DNA of 64,000 nt from Gibbula magus. Taxonomy: Eukaryota; Mollusca; Gastropoda; Trochida; Trochidae. Positions 47,156-59,130 of the stretch are shown here, one piece after another. The notes beneath the pieces are model-generated. The model did no database searches and was not told the origin of the DNA. It saw nothing but the letters and a program-made list of their open reading frames with translations. The stretch covers positions 6,516,700 through 6,580,699 of the forward strand of contig OW388304.1 in the NCBI GenBank assembly GCA_936450465.1, written 5' to 3'. The translations under genes and the position numbers were made by a program. Position 1 is the first letter of the stretch, and each line of letters begins with the position of its first letter.

Positions 47156-47504
47156 TACTTTAGTGCTAAATTTGTTTTCAACATGTGGACTTTGATGATG
47201 ATATCATTGGTACTTGTCTTCTGTTGGCTGTAGCAAAAATGTTGATGTGTAATCTGTTCCTTCACTTTGCTTTCCTTATTTTTACAAGTACTTCGGAATA
47301 CATTGTGTTCCTCAAGATGCTGTTAAGAAAAGCTTAAGTATTGGCAGTACATGTTGTGCACAATTGATCAAATTGATATTTACAACTAATTGTTGATAAG
47401 TTTATATTTTTCAGTGTCAACATCTGTATTTGGAATAATGAGCCATTAGAGTTTATGCTCATTTCTTCCTCATACCTTTAATTAGTATTCTTCTTCTTAA
47501 TTTC

Positions 47505-47755
47505 TTTAATTCCGCCAGGAGGTGGGCAACTTTATTTGCTGTAGAGAACTGTTCCACATGCAGTAAGGTTTGAGTGCAATGCTACACTGAATTTTTGCAC
47601 AGTACAGCGCATGGTTTGCCAGCTCCAGCCACTTTCACCGCAGTACATAGCCCCAATGGTGTTTCAGGCTTTCCCCTTCAATAATACTGGCAGCCGTGAT
47701 AAAAAAGAATACTCATGAAAGGGGCATTAAACCTGAACTCGCCTAACTACTTCTC
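47505..47755 (+). mobile_element. SINE-like repeat copy 3
   Basis: Same order of blocks as copy 2 at lower identity; ends in a diverged 'gcattaaacctgaactcgc'. Confidence 0.7.
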
Positions 47756-49186
47756 TCATGATGAAACTGTCTTGTAGCTTGCTACTCTAGATTGTACCAA
47801 CAGTAACTCTGTTTTTATTCCATAGTTTACTGGTCCCGGATCGTTTCCTCTCAAAATGAATTTATTATGTTATGAAATGATACATTTTAAAATTTTACAT
47901 TTTTATACTGTCATCTACCAAATATTCATGTTCATGCATTATTGTCAAAGTTTATGATATATATGTAAGTATGTATGTATGTATGTATGTATGTACAATA
48001 TCTGAAGCCAAAATGCTTTGTCCTTTTGACTGTATGTTTTAGATAAATCTAGTGCTATTGTACTATGATCTGTCCAGTTTGGTGGTTCAATAGTGAAATT
48101 AGTAACAATTCCCAACCATTTATTTTAATATTCATTTTTGACTTGCCATGAAATAAATATTAAATATAAATAATAGATAATAATAGATTCAATTTTAATT
48201 GTTTTCCCTAGATATGTCGATTTCAACCAGTAACAGTTATCTCCTTTTGTCATGTCATTGCTGTTATGTTGTGGCGAACTATTTACATGTTTCTTAGTTC
48301 CTAGTCTACAGCAATAACACATGCTTTTCACTTGAAGTTAATACAAGAAAAATATGTATATAGAAGCAAGTTTCATTCATATGTGAATAATGCTAGATAT
48401 TCTAATCCCAAAATTCACTGAATTCAAAGTTGGTAGGTTTGCCTATTGGACAACTAAATTTGGTCAGATATAGGTGTTGTTACCTGATAAAATTATATAT
48501 GTAGATAAATGTAGATATTTTGGATACTGTGACTTTATTGCAAAAAAGTCCCAATAATTTAAGCATTTACAATATTTTGGACTTAGAACACATGTGTGAT
48601 TTAACTGTGTCAAAATGTCATGTTTGAAATTTATTTTGTACAATTTGTACATTGTCATCTGATTTACTTCCACATCATTTTCATCACAAGTGAGTTATCA
48701 TATAAACCATCTTGAATGTTGTGATTCCTATACAGTTATCAATTATCCTTCTTTCATAGACACTTTATATTTTTTCATATACATAAAAGTCATTATTCTA
48801 TTTGCATTTCTTCTTTTAATATTTTCAGTGATCTAATATGTACTTTATTTTATAGATGATGATGGAAGAATAAGATGCACAACCATAAGCATAATATCGT
48901 TATTGGTCACTGGTCGCATTTAAACACCAAATAAATTGACTTATTTTAAAGACTGCCACAAGTCTGTAACATGGAGGAAATATGCAGTTATATTGCATTT
49001 CACTATTTGTGGTAAAGTACGAGTGTTACACTTGAAATTATTGTGTAGGAATTGATTTGGTCAACGCCAAACTGTTGTTAATGAACCAATCCATGTTAAT
49101 GAAATAAAGTATTTGGTACTTTATATGTGGATTTGTTTTTGTTCATTACAATACCAGACACACCTAATGACTTGTTGTATGGATTA

Positions 49187-49400
49187 TTTGCTCATCAGGC
49201 CTGAAAGGTCAAATGGGCTTATAGCATGTCCATTGTCTTTTACGTTTCACTTGTTCGACTTCTCCTCCAGAACCACTTCTCCCCCAAAGCTGATGTTTTG
49301 CTTGAAACCTTCAAACAAATTCTTTTGGGAAATCAGTTCCTATGAAGCTAATTCTTTCAAAATAAGGTATTAAATTTGTTACATGGAGACTAATGTTGGC
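49187..49400 (+). repeat. Dispersed repeat family R1, diverged fragment
   Basis: Begins 'gctcatcaggcctgaaagg' and continues with weakly similar unit sequence ('cttctcctccagaaccac'). Confidence 0.6.
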
Positions 49401-49830
49401 TTTTTGTATGATCCCCCATTAAGTATGGACGTGACAATGTCCACCTTCAAACCTTTTTTCGACTTCTCGTCAGATAATAGAAATGCTATGAAGCTAAAAT
49501 GTGAACATATCCATCTTAAGTGGACTTGAGACTAAGATAAGTAAATTTTATTACCCTACTCCCAATAATAAGAGTGTAGCAGGGATGCAATTTGATGTGG
49601 TGCACCCCTTTATGGACTTTGATACAATTATCATTATTTTGGTCTTGAAACTGCTTTCAAACGAGCCCAATGTCATACCTGGTGCACAATAAATAAGGAA
49701 AATAAAGGCATTCATTTATACTTTACTGACATGTATTCACAGTGACTGCCAAGCATCAAATATTCACTATTTTCTGTTGTATTGTATACAGAACACATGG
49801 CTTTACAGTGGCCTTCTCAGGTTAGCTTTA

Positions 49831-50378
49831 AAGGCGCTGTAGCGTGTTTTTTGCATATTTTATTTTCTCAAATTTCCTATTCATTATTAAAGTTTATACA
49901 ATACATTGTTATGTAAGAGGGTAAATCATCTCACTACACAACCCGAAAAGCAGTATCCACAGAAAACGGTTATCTGCATTGATGGAAAATGGTGGGAGTT
50001 ATAAAGTGGACAATGGTGTGGAACTCTTCAAAGTGAGAGGTAGATTTGTATGTCTCGTGTGGATTTGAGAGTTCAGACAGCAAAATTGTTGACCATTCTA
50101 TCGTTGTACCATATTTAAAAGTCTACTTGGGAATTTAGGTATCACTATATCAGTCAGATCACTTAAACTGCCTTTGAGCGACCATTATCATGGCCAAAAC
50201 ACCTTAAAATGGCTGCTTGAAGGGAAATGGACTTGCATGGCTTAAGCGAACAATGTACACTTTCGTTTTAGAACTCTTTTTTTTTATTTATTCAGGAGTA
50301 TTATTTAACCATTGGTAACACTTATTTACCTTTTGTTGAGCTCACTTTATTCAGTAAGCAAAATGTGCTACAGCGTCT
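49831..50378 (+). mobile_element. MITE family M1, long copy
   Basis: Ends AAGGCGCTGTAGCGTGTTTT and, inverted, GTGCTACAGCGTCTT. It is TA-flanked on the left. The interior holds the diverged GGCCATTTTAA palindrome core shared with the copies at 26.4, 31.1 and 53.7 kb. Confidence 0.75.
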
Positions 50379-51499
50379 TAAAAAAAGTCAACACTATTCG
50401 ACTTCATATAAAGAGTGCAAGAAGCGCCTGTAAAATATCAAATTTTCCTGCATTTGTAGAATTTATCCAGTCACAAAACACAATAAATAACAGCAGAAAT
50501 TGACGGATGTTACTGAAATAATGACTTCTACGGAAGATCCAAATGACAGAACACCGCTGTGTGTTATTTAACGGGTATAAACAAATACACAATCTGTACT
50601 AGTTTAACAATGAAGCGGTAATAAAATCTTTGATTTTCGTCTTCGCAATTATGGATGACAATCTCCTCTATTATTAACCACCCTACGGCATCTACAGTTG
50701 TTCAACTAGTGAATATTGCTTATAAATAAGATATTCACTGTCAGGAATTGAGAGACATGTTTGTTGAAGAGAATGTTTTAAATGGAGTAAGGTTTGGTCG
50801 AAGTTAAGTGTAGTGCCTCCCTTGGCTCGCTTTTTCCAATCCTGTCGCGGGGTATAACGCACGCTAATGCAACTTTCATACCCTGGGTGCAAAGGCACCC
50901 GAACAAGTAAATAGGTAATGTTTATGAACATAAAAACAGCATGCAGATCAGCCGCAATGCTACTTTTGGAACGGCCTCGCTGATTGCACAACCGTATTTC
51001 TAATGTAACCAGGTGATTCTTTATTTCTAGCAGAGAGTTGAGTCCTAATAGAAAATAGGTTACAATCGGAAATCTGAAGGGAGTAACCTCTGTGGTAAGG
51101 GAATGCCCTGCAGCCTGAAGACCAATAGTTTATCATCTTTGATGAATTCCTTAGGGAACCTTTGTTATATAATAGAAACATAATTGTTGATAACAAGCCT
51201 TTAGAAAGTAGAAAGTTCAATGGACATGACATTGTTGAATGAAAATGGTGATTTTATGACGTTTGAACAGTTTTGTCATGTCTTTTTAAAGATAAACTTT
51301 CTTGAATTCATAGAATTTTAAAAGCAATTGAAAAATACCGTAAAATTCTTGGCATACAAAAAAGACCTGAATTGTACTAGATAAAAACACATGCTTAGCT
51401 ATGAGGAATATTTTTCCGTGTAAAAAAAGGATAAAAAAGCTATTATTTTCGATTAATTAACAACTATGAAAGAAACAAAGTAATTGAGAAATTTAAAAA
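50379..51499. other. Intergenic, nothing recognised
   Basis: One block near 50850-50925 ('ctttcataccctgggtgc') resembles 35350-35410, a further diverged repeat pair. Confidence 0.4.
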
Positions 51500-52207
51500 A
51501 GATAATTTGATCAATGTAAATTGGCTTAATATATTTATTAAACCATTTAAAACTACACTAGATCCAAATTAAGATGGATGCAAATCAGGCTGCTTCACAG
51601 AATTTGAACCTGTAAACCCATTTAATTAAAATGAAGCTTGTTGCAAGTAATTTATGCTCTTTCTGTGGGGCTGAGCCTGAATCAATTGTTCATCTTTTTT
51701 GGAATTGTAGAGAAATTATAAAAACGTTTGGCAAAAATTTTCACAATGGCTGGAATTGAACTGTGGACACACAGGTATTATATATCTTCAATGTGAATTG
51801 ATCCTTTTTGGGTCTTCACCCACCTTTCATACAGGTGACACTTTTGATCTAATAATACATCTAGCTAAATATTGTATTTATAAATGCAAATTGAGGAAAT
51901 GAACACCCATGTCATCCCATTTTAAGAAAGACTTAAAGTATTATTATTTATTGAACAAAATAGATACTGGAATAAGTCAAAGTTTAATGGTTTTGATAAC
52001 AAAATGGGCAATGTATGTGACGCTTCTAACGGATTAGTTAATACACAAGGTGTGTGTGAGTGAGTGAATGATAGGGGTATTTGTCTTCTTTTTACTTTTT
52101 AGTTTTGTCTTTCAGACATAACCCCTGTTATCATGAACTAATATATAGTATTGCCATATATATATCCATGTAACATGATCTCAATAATAAAAAAGAAAGA
52201 AAGAAAA
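51500..52207 (+). pseudogene. LINE 3' end with RT-associated zinc finger
   Basis: The frame near 51625-51720 encodes 'LCSFCGAEPESIVHLFWNC', the CxxC...H...C motif of the zf-RVT domain at the C-terminus of many LINE ORF2 proteins. It is preceded, in a broken frame, by 'RWMQIRLLHRI'. Downstream come 'HTGDTFDLIIHLAKYCIYKC' and a 3' UTR ending in an AAAGAAAG tail near 52207. Stops and shifts show it is inactive. The RT core is absent, consistent with 5' truncation. Confidence 0.85.
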
Positions 52208-52224
52208 GGCTTGATATGCTTCAC

Positions 52225-52320
52225 AACTTCCTTCACATTCGAGCACATAGATGTGAACTACTCTTGAAAGCGGCGTAAAACTCCTAATGACCCCACCTTA
52301 CCTCGGGAGGTGGAATGTGA
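52225..52320 (+). mobile_element. SINE-like repeat copy 4 (3' fragment)
   Basis: Retains only 'actactcttgaaagcggcgt' and a weak tail, abutting the LINE end. Confidence 0.6.
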
Positions 52321-52744
52321 AATCACAATGATTACTGTTGAGTGTGTTTTAAATAACAAAATCTCTTTGACCCATCTGGGTAGAGAAATGAACAGGGCCT
52401 TAGCTTCCAGCTGTGTAAGCCTGTTAGTATAGACATTATTGTTATTGAATGTGTTATCAAAATCATCCTATCTTTAACTGATCTGTGTTTCTGTTTGTAG
52501 AGAAACGAACAAACTTCTGAAATCAATTTGCTTGAGGAGACATTAACAGAAATTGCGAGTCAGGATTTTGCAGCAATTTTCGAAAACATTTTTGTCACTT
52601 CTTCTTTGAAACAAAGATTTTATGCTTATCTTGTGTATACAAACCTTGACCAGTGACGATTCATTGTATAATTATTATAAACCTATTATTTCTCAATATT
52701 TTCACATGTTATAATTAGTGCCTGCATAAAAAAAACTAATCACT

Positions 52745-53600
52745 TTAGTCTAGATGGAGATCCTCTATTCATTAGGTGCAGTCACAGCCTGCCCAGTACA
52801 AACAACAATCAGCATGCTTGCGCAGAAAAACAACTGCAGTGAAACTGACACACAGCCTCCTTGCAACGCATCCACAACGGAGCCGGAAACAGACACGGGT
52901 TTGAAGTCCTCTGACTGCTGTTATCTAGGCAGCGTGAGCGGCAACGTCGATTAATTAAGTTCCAAATCTTATAATTATTGATTTTAATTAAACTTCTTGT
53001 AATAACATAAAGGAAAATTGCAGTAAACACATTTGTGTTCAAGGAGCCATTTTACCGATCCAAATAATTACCTAATATCTATTACGGTTTCCGTTTAGCA
53101 TTAAGTTCTATGACTCTGAGTTGCACAAATATATAAAAGAAAATGTTGGTAACTTCATTTGTGTCCTTTTACACTAATCTTATAACAGTCCATTGAATTC
53201 GAGCGTCCTATCTTAAGTTGCATGGTTAAACTACATTTTATTTGAAATTAATGATGTTGTTATTTAAAAAAAATCTAGATAGATCTACTATTCGAAAGAA
53301 ATACTCTGGCGTCTGTCATCGGTAAGAACGTCATATTGGTTGCGTGTAATATTAGTTTCTAAAACGAGTGGTTTGATATCTAACGACCGAAAGCGATAAC
53401 AAAAAGGATAACATGATATGTATATTGGAAAGGCGTCACTATTGTAATCAACAATGTTCGCTGACAAGACCACAGTGGTATTATGTCGTGAGAAATCGCT
53501 GAAGCATGTTTGATTGAAGCAACAAATTAATACAATGGTACCATAAATAACTCTGGGCCATTATAAAATTATTGTAAGCATAAAGTTATCAAAGACAGCC
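52745..53600. repeat. Upstream copy of the GPI-tail exon duplication
   Basis: Direct repeat of 57090-57865. It covers the last coding exon of the Methyltransf_FA gene and several hundred bp of 3' flank; shared blocks include 'attgattttaattaaactt' and 'gatctactattcgaaag'. Divergence is moderate, with small indels. Confidence 0.9.
52776..52954 (+). pseudogene. Duplicated terminal exon lacking the hydrophobic tail
   Basis: It follows a TTCATTAG acceptor and is open for 59 codons in the same phase as the downstream gene's last exon. It encodes a Thr/Cys-rich linker ('PPCNASTTEPETDTG', with an NAS glycosylation site) and then 'CCYLGSVSGNVD' and a stop. Relative to 57119-57285 it has an extra Cys-containing segment near its start. 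It has also lost about 22 bp where the other copy encodes the hydrophobic C-terminus. No matching signal-peptide or domain exon was found upstream. It is either an exon relic or the last exon of a truncated or secreted paralogue. Confidence 0.6.
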
Positions 53601-53780
53601 ATTCTATTTAGAACTGAACACCAAACTTCATATCACTTCAATCATATAACACCAATGACAATGATTTCAATGATTCTAGTCCATTTTGTACTGAACACCC
53701 AAATTTCCCTTCGAGCAGCCATTTTAATGTGTTCAAATCAAAATGGCCACTCGATGTTAATTGTATGACCTATTTTTATG
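53600..53780. mobile_element. MITE family M1, core fragment
   Basis: Contains the inverted pair 'cgagcagccattttaat' and 'aaaatggccactcga' of the M1 core. Confidence 0.6.
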
Positions 53781-53867
53781 TGATGAGGAACTGAAGTTCG
53801 AGAGGACACTTTCGTATACAAACTTAAGGATGAAACCATTTTATTCGAACTATTTAGGGGGTTGGAT

Positions 53868-53936
53868 AGCGTAGTGGTTAGCGCGTTCAGCTTCGGATCA
53901 AGAGGTCCGGGGTTCGAATCCCGCCCCTTTAACCTC
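53868..53936 (+). pseudogene. tRNA-Arg(TCG)-like pseudogene or SINE head
   Basis: A-box TAGCGTAGTGGTTAGCGC and B-box GGGGTTCGAATCCC are well preserved and the D stem pairs. The anticodon loop CTTCGGA would give TCG (Arg), but the anticodon and acceptor stems pair poorly. Confidence 0.55.
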
Positions 53937-54504
53937 TTGGTCAAAGCAGAGATGGAACACTGTGCTGTTATAATGTTGTTCATATGGGATGCATGAACTT
54001 ATGTTGAAGGTGTACGAGGATGATTGTCCTGGAGGACCATTACAGAAATTGAACAAGAAACATGGAAAGTCTTAGTCATGGATACAGTCATACTAATATT
54101 CATATGTGCAGTCCGATTGAATAAGTCAATGCTCATTTAATAAAACGAAAGTTAACATTTGAAAGGAAAACTTATAATGGATTGAGCAAGATTTGATAAT
54201 TACAAACAATTATTTGGAACCCGGAGAAGAGACGGTCGATCATTACGATCTTGAGCCATAACGTCAAACAACCCACTTCTCCTCCACCCAGATTGAGTCA
54301 TTGAATAAAGTTGTTTGTTCTTCATTTTAAAGTAGCAATGGCTTCAAGTACATAGATACATGCAGAACGGAATGCAACTACATGAAGATGCTAACGTGTT
54401 AACTCACAGAATCGTCCCGAGGCTTCTGATGTGCAAAAATGCATGTGGTATGGAAATGGTTATAGCCCTGGGGACTCTTACATTCGAAGAATAGCAAGAA
54501 AGAT

Positions 54505-54838
54505 TTGATTAAAAAGGAAGTGAAGAAAGTCTATGAACGTGTTGAGTATAGATGTTGTTATGTTGTCATGTATAGTTCTTTGAAGTACAGATGATAAACA
54601 TTAACAGGCTCTTGATAGAGATATCGGTGTTAAACAGGCGAGTTCTTTCATGACCACAGAGTTTGTAAGTAAAGAAGTAAACTTGTAAGTGAAGAAATAC
54701 CATGAACGTGTACAGTATGGATAACCTGTTTCTGTTATGTTGTCATGCATAGTTCGTTGAAGTACAAATGGTCGGTATCTGCAGGATCTTGATGGAGATA
54801 TCAGACTTAAACATGCTAGTTGTTTCATGATCACAGAT
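54505..54838. repeat. Tandem duplication, about 172-bp unit
   Basis: Two diverged copies sharing 'tgttatgttgtcatg', 'atagttcgttgaagtac', 'cttgatggagatatc' and 'tttcatgatcacag'. It lies immediately upstream of the Methyltransf_FA gene start. Confidence 0.8.
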
Positions 54839-54973
54839 GTTCTTCCTCATGTCAGTGAAACATAAACTGAGATCAAACAAAGGAGCCCTTGGCATATCAA
54901 ACGTGATGTTCACACAGTAAAGTTACAACGACCAGAAGAACCACAAGGTATCCCGATCCTGTAACGTTCCGCA

Positions 54974-57285
54974 ATGGCAGGTTTTACGTCGTTGATTCTA
55001 CTGGGATATGGTATGTATCAGTTTTCATCAACTGGCTTATATACACATATATAATACATTCTAATTTTTAGTTTATACAATACATACAATACATACAATA
55101 CATACATACATACATACAATACAAAACAATACATACATACAATACAAAACAATACATACATACAATACATACATACATACATACAATACAATACGTACAT
55201 ACATATACACAAACATTCAATACATACAATACATACGTACATACAATACATGCATACAATACATGCATACAATACATACATACATACAATACATGCATAC
55301 AATACAAAACAATACATAAATACAATACAAAACAATAGATACATACATACAATACATACATACATACAATACATACAATACATACAATACATACAATACA
55401 TACGATACATACGATACATACGATACATACATACATACATACACTACTTACATACATGCACACACATACATACATACATACATACAATACATACATACAT
55501 ACAATACAATACGTACATACATATACACATACATTCAATACATACATACAATACACACATACATACAATACATACATACAATACAATACATACATACATG
55601 CATACATACATACATACATACAATACATACAAACAATACATATATACAATACATACGATACATACGATACATACATACAATAATTACAATACATACAATA
55701 CATATATACAATACATACATACAATTCATACATACATACATACATACAATACAATACAATACAATACAATACAATACAATACAATACATTACATTACATT
55801 ACATACATTAATTAGGCAGTGTAGTTAAAAAGCCGTATATAAGTAATGAATAGGGTGATTTCAGAAATGTATAGTCGGGTATTTGTAAAATTGAAATCCC
55901 CTTTGAATAAATCCCGAAAGTAAACATGGGGTATTTCAGTCGATCTTTCAATGATAACCGCTGTATTATTTTAAACAATACAGAAATGTACATTGAACTG
56001 TGCTAATATGTACACTTTCATTTCCAAAAAGTTAAGCACATTTCCCAATTTTCTGTGTAATTTTATTCAACAAGTTTAAATGAAAAAAAACAATCAAAAT
56101 ACGAAAAACTCTTATATCAGCCTTTGTAAAGAAAAGTACCAAGTAAATATAGAGTGATTATTTCGTTTTATGTAGTTTGAAAGGAAAGTTTCCCCTAATC
56201 TTTATTTTCAGCCTCCTTTGCTGGTGCACAGACTGTGAACACCGTTGCCTTCTCTCCTGTTGATGTTGAAGTGACTGATGTTAAAAGTAAAGACTTCACC
56301 TTGGAGACGTGTGGCTCAACCTGGATGATTTTGAGTCGGAATAATATAACCTATCCCAAATATGATATCTACATCTTCTCTCAAACTGGTGATGTGTCCA
56401 TATCTGCTTCCATGACTAAAATAGAAGAGGGTGGTGATGCCACATATACAGTATCTTCTGTGATAAGAAATATCTCAATATGTGGCACATCAGGCGCTTT
56501 TTGGGTGTCCTGGGGAGGCGGCTTGTTCAGATTTGGAAAAGGAACGGTTGGCAGTAATAGAATAATGGAGATGGATATGAGCGACCATGTTGGAAGCTTT
56601 ATCGTCGAGAGCGATGGAGAGGCAACATGGCACTTCACCGACAGTAAGTAAGACGTGAAAATACAACATAGGGGTGCTTTCTTTGCATAATGAAATGAAA
56701 ATATAAACGGTTTAAGATTATGAAATTTTTCATTTGGACTTCTGCTTTTGTAAAGCTGAAATAGATTAGAAGATACCTTGCAACTGGGGTTAAATTGGGT
56801 ACTTATCACTCAATTCTGAAATATGTATGTGTCAGGCAATATCCTTAAATCTTTTAAACTGACCTATTTTCCGAAACAGAATGGCAAAGGGGGCTTAGGG
56901 TAATAGTGTTATTAAGCCTACATACAATCATGTTTTAGTTGTTCAAATGACATTCACATGATATTTTCACAGGGTATAACATTTGAGAGTAAGCGAAAAC
57001 GAGTTTTCGGCATTGACTCACAATATGCGGGTGATGAAGATCAATACATAAAGCTTTTTTGTAACTTTGTTTTTTGAAGATTTTATGCCACTTTAAATGG
57101 AGATCTTCTAATCACTAGATGCAGTCACAACCACCAGTGGAACAGACACACAGCCTCCTTGCGACGCATCCACCACGGAGCCGGAAACAGACACGGGCTC
57201 AAAGTCCTCTGCTCCTGGCTGCTGTTATCTAGGCAGAGTGTTAACTATTCTCGTCCTCTTGTGGGCAGCTACGTTGATTAATTAA
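54974..57285 (+). CDS. Secreted, probably GPI-anchored Methyltransf_FA-domain protein (3 exons)
   Basis: Exon 1 is 54974-55010 (donor GTATGT), exon 2 is 56212-56643 (acceptor TTTATTTTCAG, donor GTAAGT) and exon 3 is 57119-57285 (acceptor AATCACTAG, stop TAA). Both introns are phase 1, so exon 2 is a symmetric 1-1 module. The joined frame is 211 residues with no internal stop. Residues 1-19 are a signal peptide ('MAGFTSLILLGYASFAGAQ'). Residues about 25-155 form a farnesoic acid O-methyltransferase-type domain (Pfam Methyltransf_FA), with 'FWVSWGGGLFRFGKG' as its recognisable core. Despite the name, this domain in secreted animal proteins is not known to be a methyltransferase. A Thr/Ser/Pro/Glu linker and a hydrophobic tail ('VLTILVLLWAATLIN') follow, as in GPI signals. 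The acceptor of exon 3 has a weak pyrimidine tract; the phase match and the duplicated copy at 52776 support it. Confidence 0.8.
55075..55812. repeat. (ACAT/ACAAT)n satellite inside intron 1
   Basis: About 740 bp of ACATACAATACAT-type repeats, nearly free of G on the plus strand. It fills most of the first intron of the Methyltransf_FA gene. All open frames here (Tyr/Cys/Met or His/Thr/Tyr) are artefacts. Confidence 0.97.
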
Positions 57286-58239
57286 CTTTCAAAGCTTTTA
57301 ATAATTGATTTTAATTAAACTTTTTGTAATAACATAGAGGAAATTTGTGTTCAAGGAACCATTTTACAAATCAAAATATTGACCCAATATCTGTTTAGGT
57401 TTCAGTTCTTTGACTCTGACTTGCACATGTATATAATATAAAATGTTATTAAATAACTTCATTTGTCTTATATATTATACAATCACAGTCCGTTGACGGG
57501 GGTCTTTTCTAAAGTTGCGTGATTAAACTCTATTTCTTTAAAAATTTATAATGTTATTATTCTTTAAAATCTATATAGATCTACTATTCGAAAGTAATAC
57601 TTCGGAGTCTGCCATTGGTAAAAACGTCTTATTGGTTCCGTTTAGTATTAGTTTCTATCGGAACCGATCATAAAAAAGATAACGTGACATCTATATTGGT
57701 ATGGTGTCACTATTACAATCAACAATGTTTGCTAAGTGACAGGACGGCGGTATGATGTCGTTAGAAATCGCCGAAGCATGATTGACTATATCAACAAATT
57801 AATTAAACCCCTACCAGAAATAACTATAAATGTCATGTTAGTAGTTAAGTTATCAAGAACATCCAAATAAAATCATATAACATCCATGACAAGTACAGTT
57901 TACAGTATGAGTTTACATTTCAATCATTTTAGTTTATTTTTAAAAGTATATTTATTATTCGTTATTTTCGTAATATATATCTCTCTTGCAACCGTCTCAC
58001 TTCAGGTTAGTTTGTCACGTAATTTGCATACGAGGTTTATTGATATTTAGTGAACCATAGTCATGCCACCATTTCCAGCAATTTATAGATACTCCGACGA
58101 AATTCGAAATCATATCTGTGTGACAGGTCATCTCCATCATTTCTTTATGCAGTACTCGACACTATCGAGGCACGGGTAGTGCTGCTTGCGACATGTAAAC
58201 GGATTTTAGAACGACATATTGCATTTTAGGATAAAGGTC
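57286..58239. other. 3' flank of the Methyltransf_FA gene
   Basis: 57286-57865 is the part shared with the upstream duplication, including an ATTAAA near 57313 that could serve in polyadenylation. 57866-58239 shows nothing further. Confidence 0.5.
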
Positions 58240-59130
58240 TATGTTGTTTTTATTCAAAGAGTATACATGTTTATCTAATACACGTTTAAATGATAATGGT
58301 CACATTTAAGTATAAATGTCTGGTTAAAAGAGTAGCAATGTAGCATTGTTGCAGCCAGGTTTACTGTATATGTTACATGAGCATGATAATAACCACGATG
58401 AAGCATCCGGTTAAAGGAGTAAAGACCCTTGCAGAATTAATTACCTGAAAACCGCGGTCTGACTGCAATCTGATCGCTGTCGACCACGGTATGACTGCAA
58501 TCTGATCGCTGTCGACCACGGTATGACTGCAATCTGATCGCTGTCGACCACGGTATGACTGCAATCTGATCGCTGTCGACCACGGTATGACTGCATTCTG
58601 ATCGCTGTCGACCATGGTATGACTGCAATCTGATCGCTGTCGACCACGGTATGACTGCATTCTGATCGCAGTCAACCAGGATCAGATTGCAGTTAGACTG
58701 CGGTCGATCCTACCACGGACTGAGCGTAATAAGTGTTTGGTTAATTGAGTAGCAATATGCCATTGCTACAGCCTTGTTTACTATATCTGTTACATGTGCA
58801 TGCTAATAACTACAATTAAGAGTCCGCTTAAAGAGTACATGTTACAACGTGGCCCTATTGCAATCTGGTGTATGACTGTTATACATGTGCTTGATAATAG
58901 CTTCAATTAAGTACAAATGTCCAGTGGCACTATATTGTTTACTTTGTCTGTTACATGCCAATAACCACATTTAGTGTCCGGTTAAAATAACAATATAACA
59001 CTGTTTCAGCATGGTTTACATTGTTTGTCGCGTGTGCATGATAATATCCATAATAAAGTATAAATGACCGGTTAAAATAGTTGCAGTGTGGCAGTGTTAC
59101 ATCCTAGTTTCCTGTGTTTGTTACTTTGTT
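58240..59130. repeat. Degenerate tandem repeat, about 115-bp unit
   Basis: Four or more diverged units with 'aagtataaatgtc(c)ggttaaa', 'agcaatgtagcattgtt', 'gtttact' and 'gttacatg(t)gcatgataata'. It is interrupted by the 32-bp minisatellite. Confidence 0.75.
58455..58685. repeat. 32-bp minisatellite
   Basis: Six near-identical units, CGACCACGGTATGACTGC plus AATCTGATCGCTGT, at 58481, 58513, 58545, 58577, 58609 and 58641, with decayed flanking units. No spacers. Confidence 0.97.

Larger units (their letters stand above)
44739..49108 (+). other. Probable 3' UTR and flank of the CXXC gene
   Basis: No supported gene. An ATTAAA lies at 45014-45019. AATAAA signals lie at 48152-48157, 48930-48935 and 49103-49108, so the UTR could be short or up to about 4.3 kb. 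The region holds an M2 MITE, two SINE-like repeats and a (GTAT)n run at about 47965-47994. Confidence 0.45.

Noticed and set aside
55018..55828. Frames of 140-238 codons (Tyr/Cys/Met or His/Thr/Tyr)
   Set aside because: Translation of the ACATACAAT satellite in an intron.
58373..58675. Three overlapping repeat-peptide frames
   Set aside because: Translation of the 32-bp minisatellite, open in all three minus frames because of its composition.
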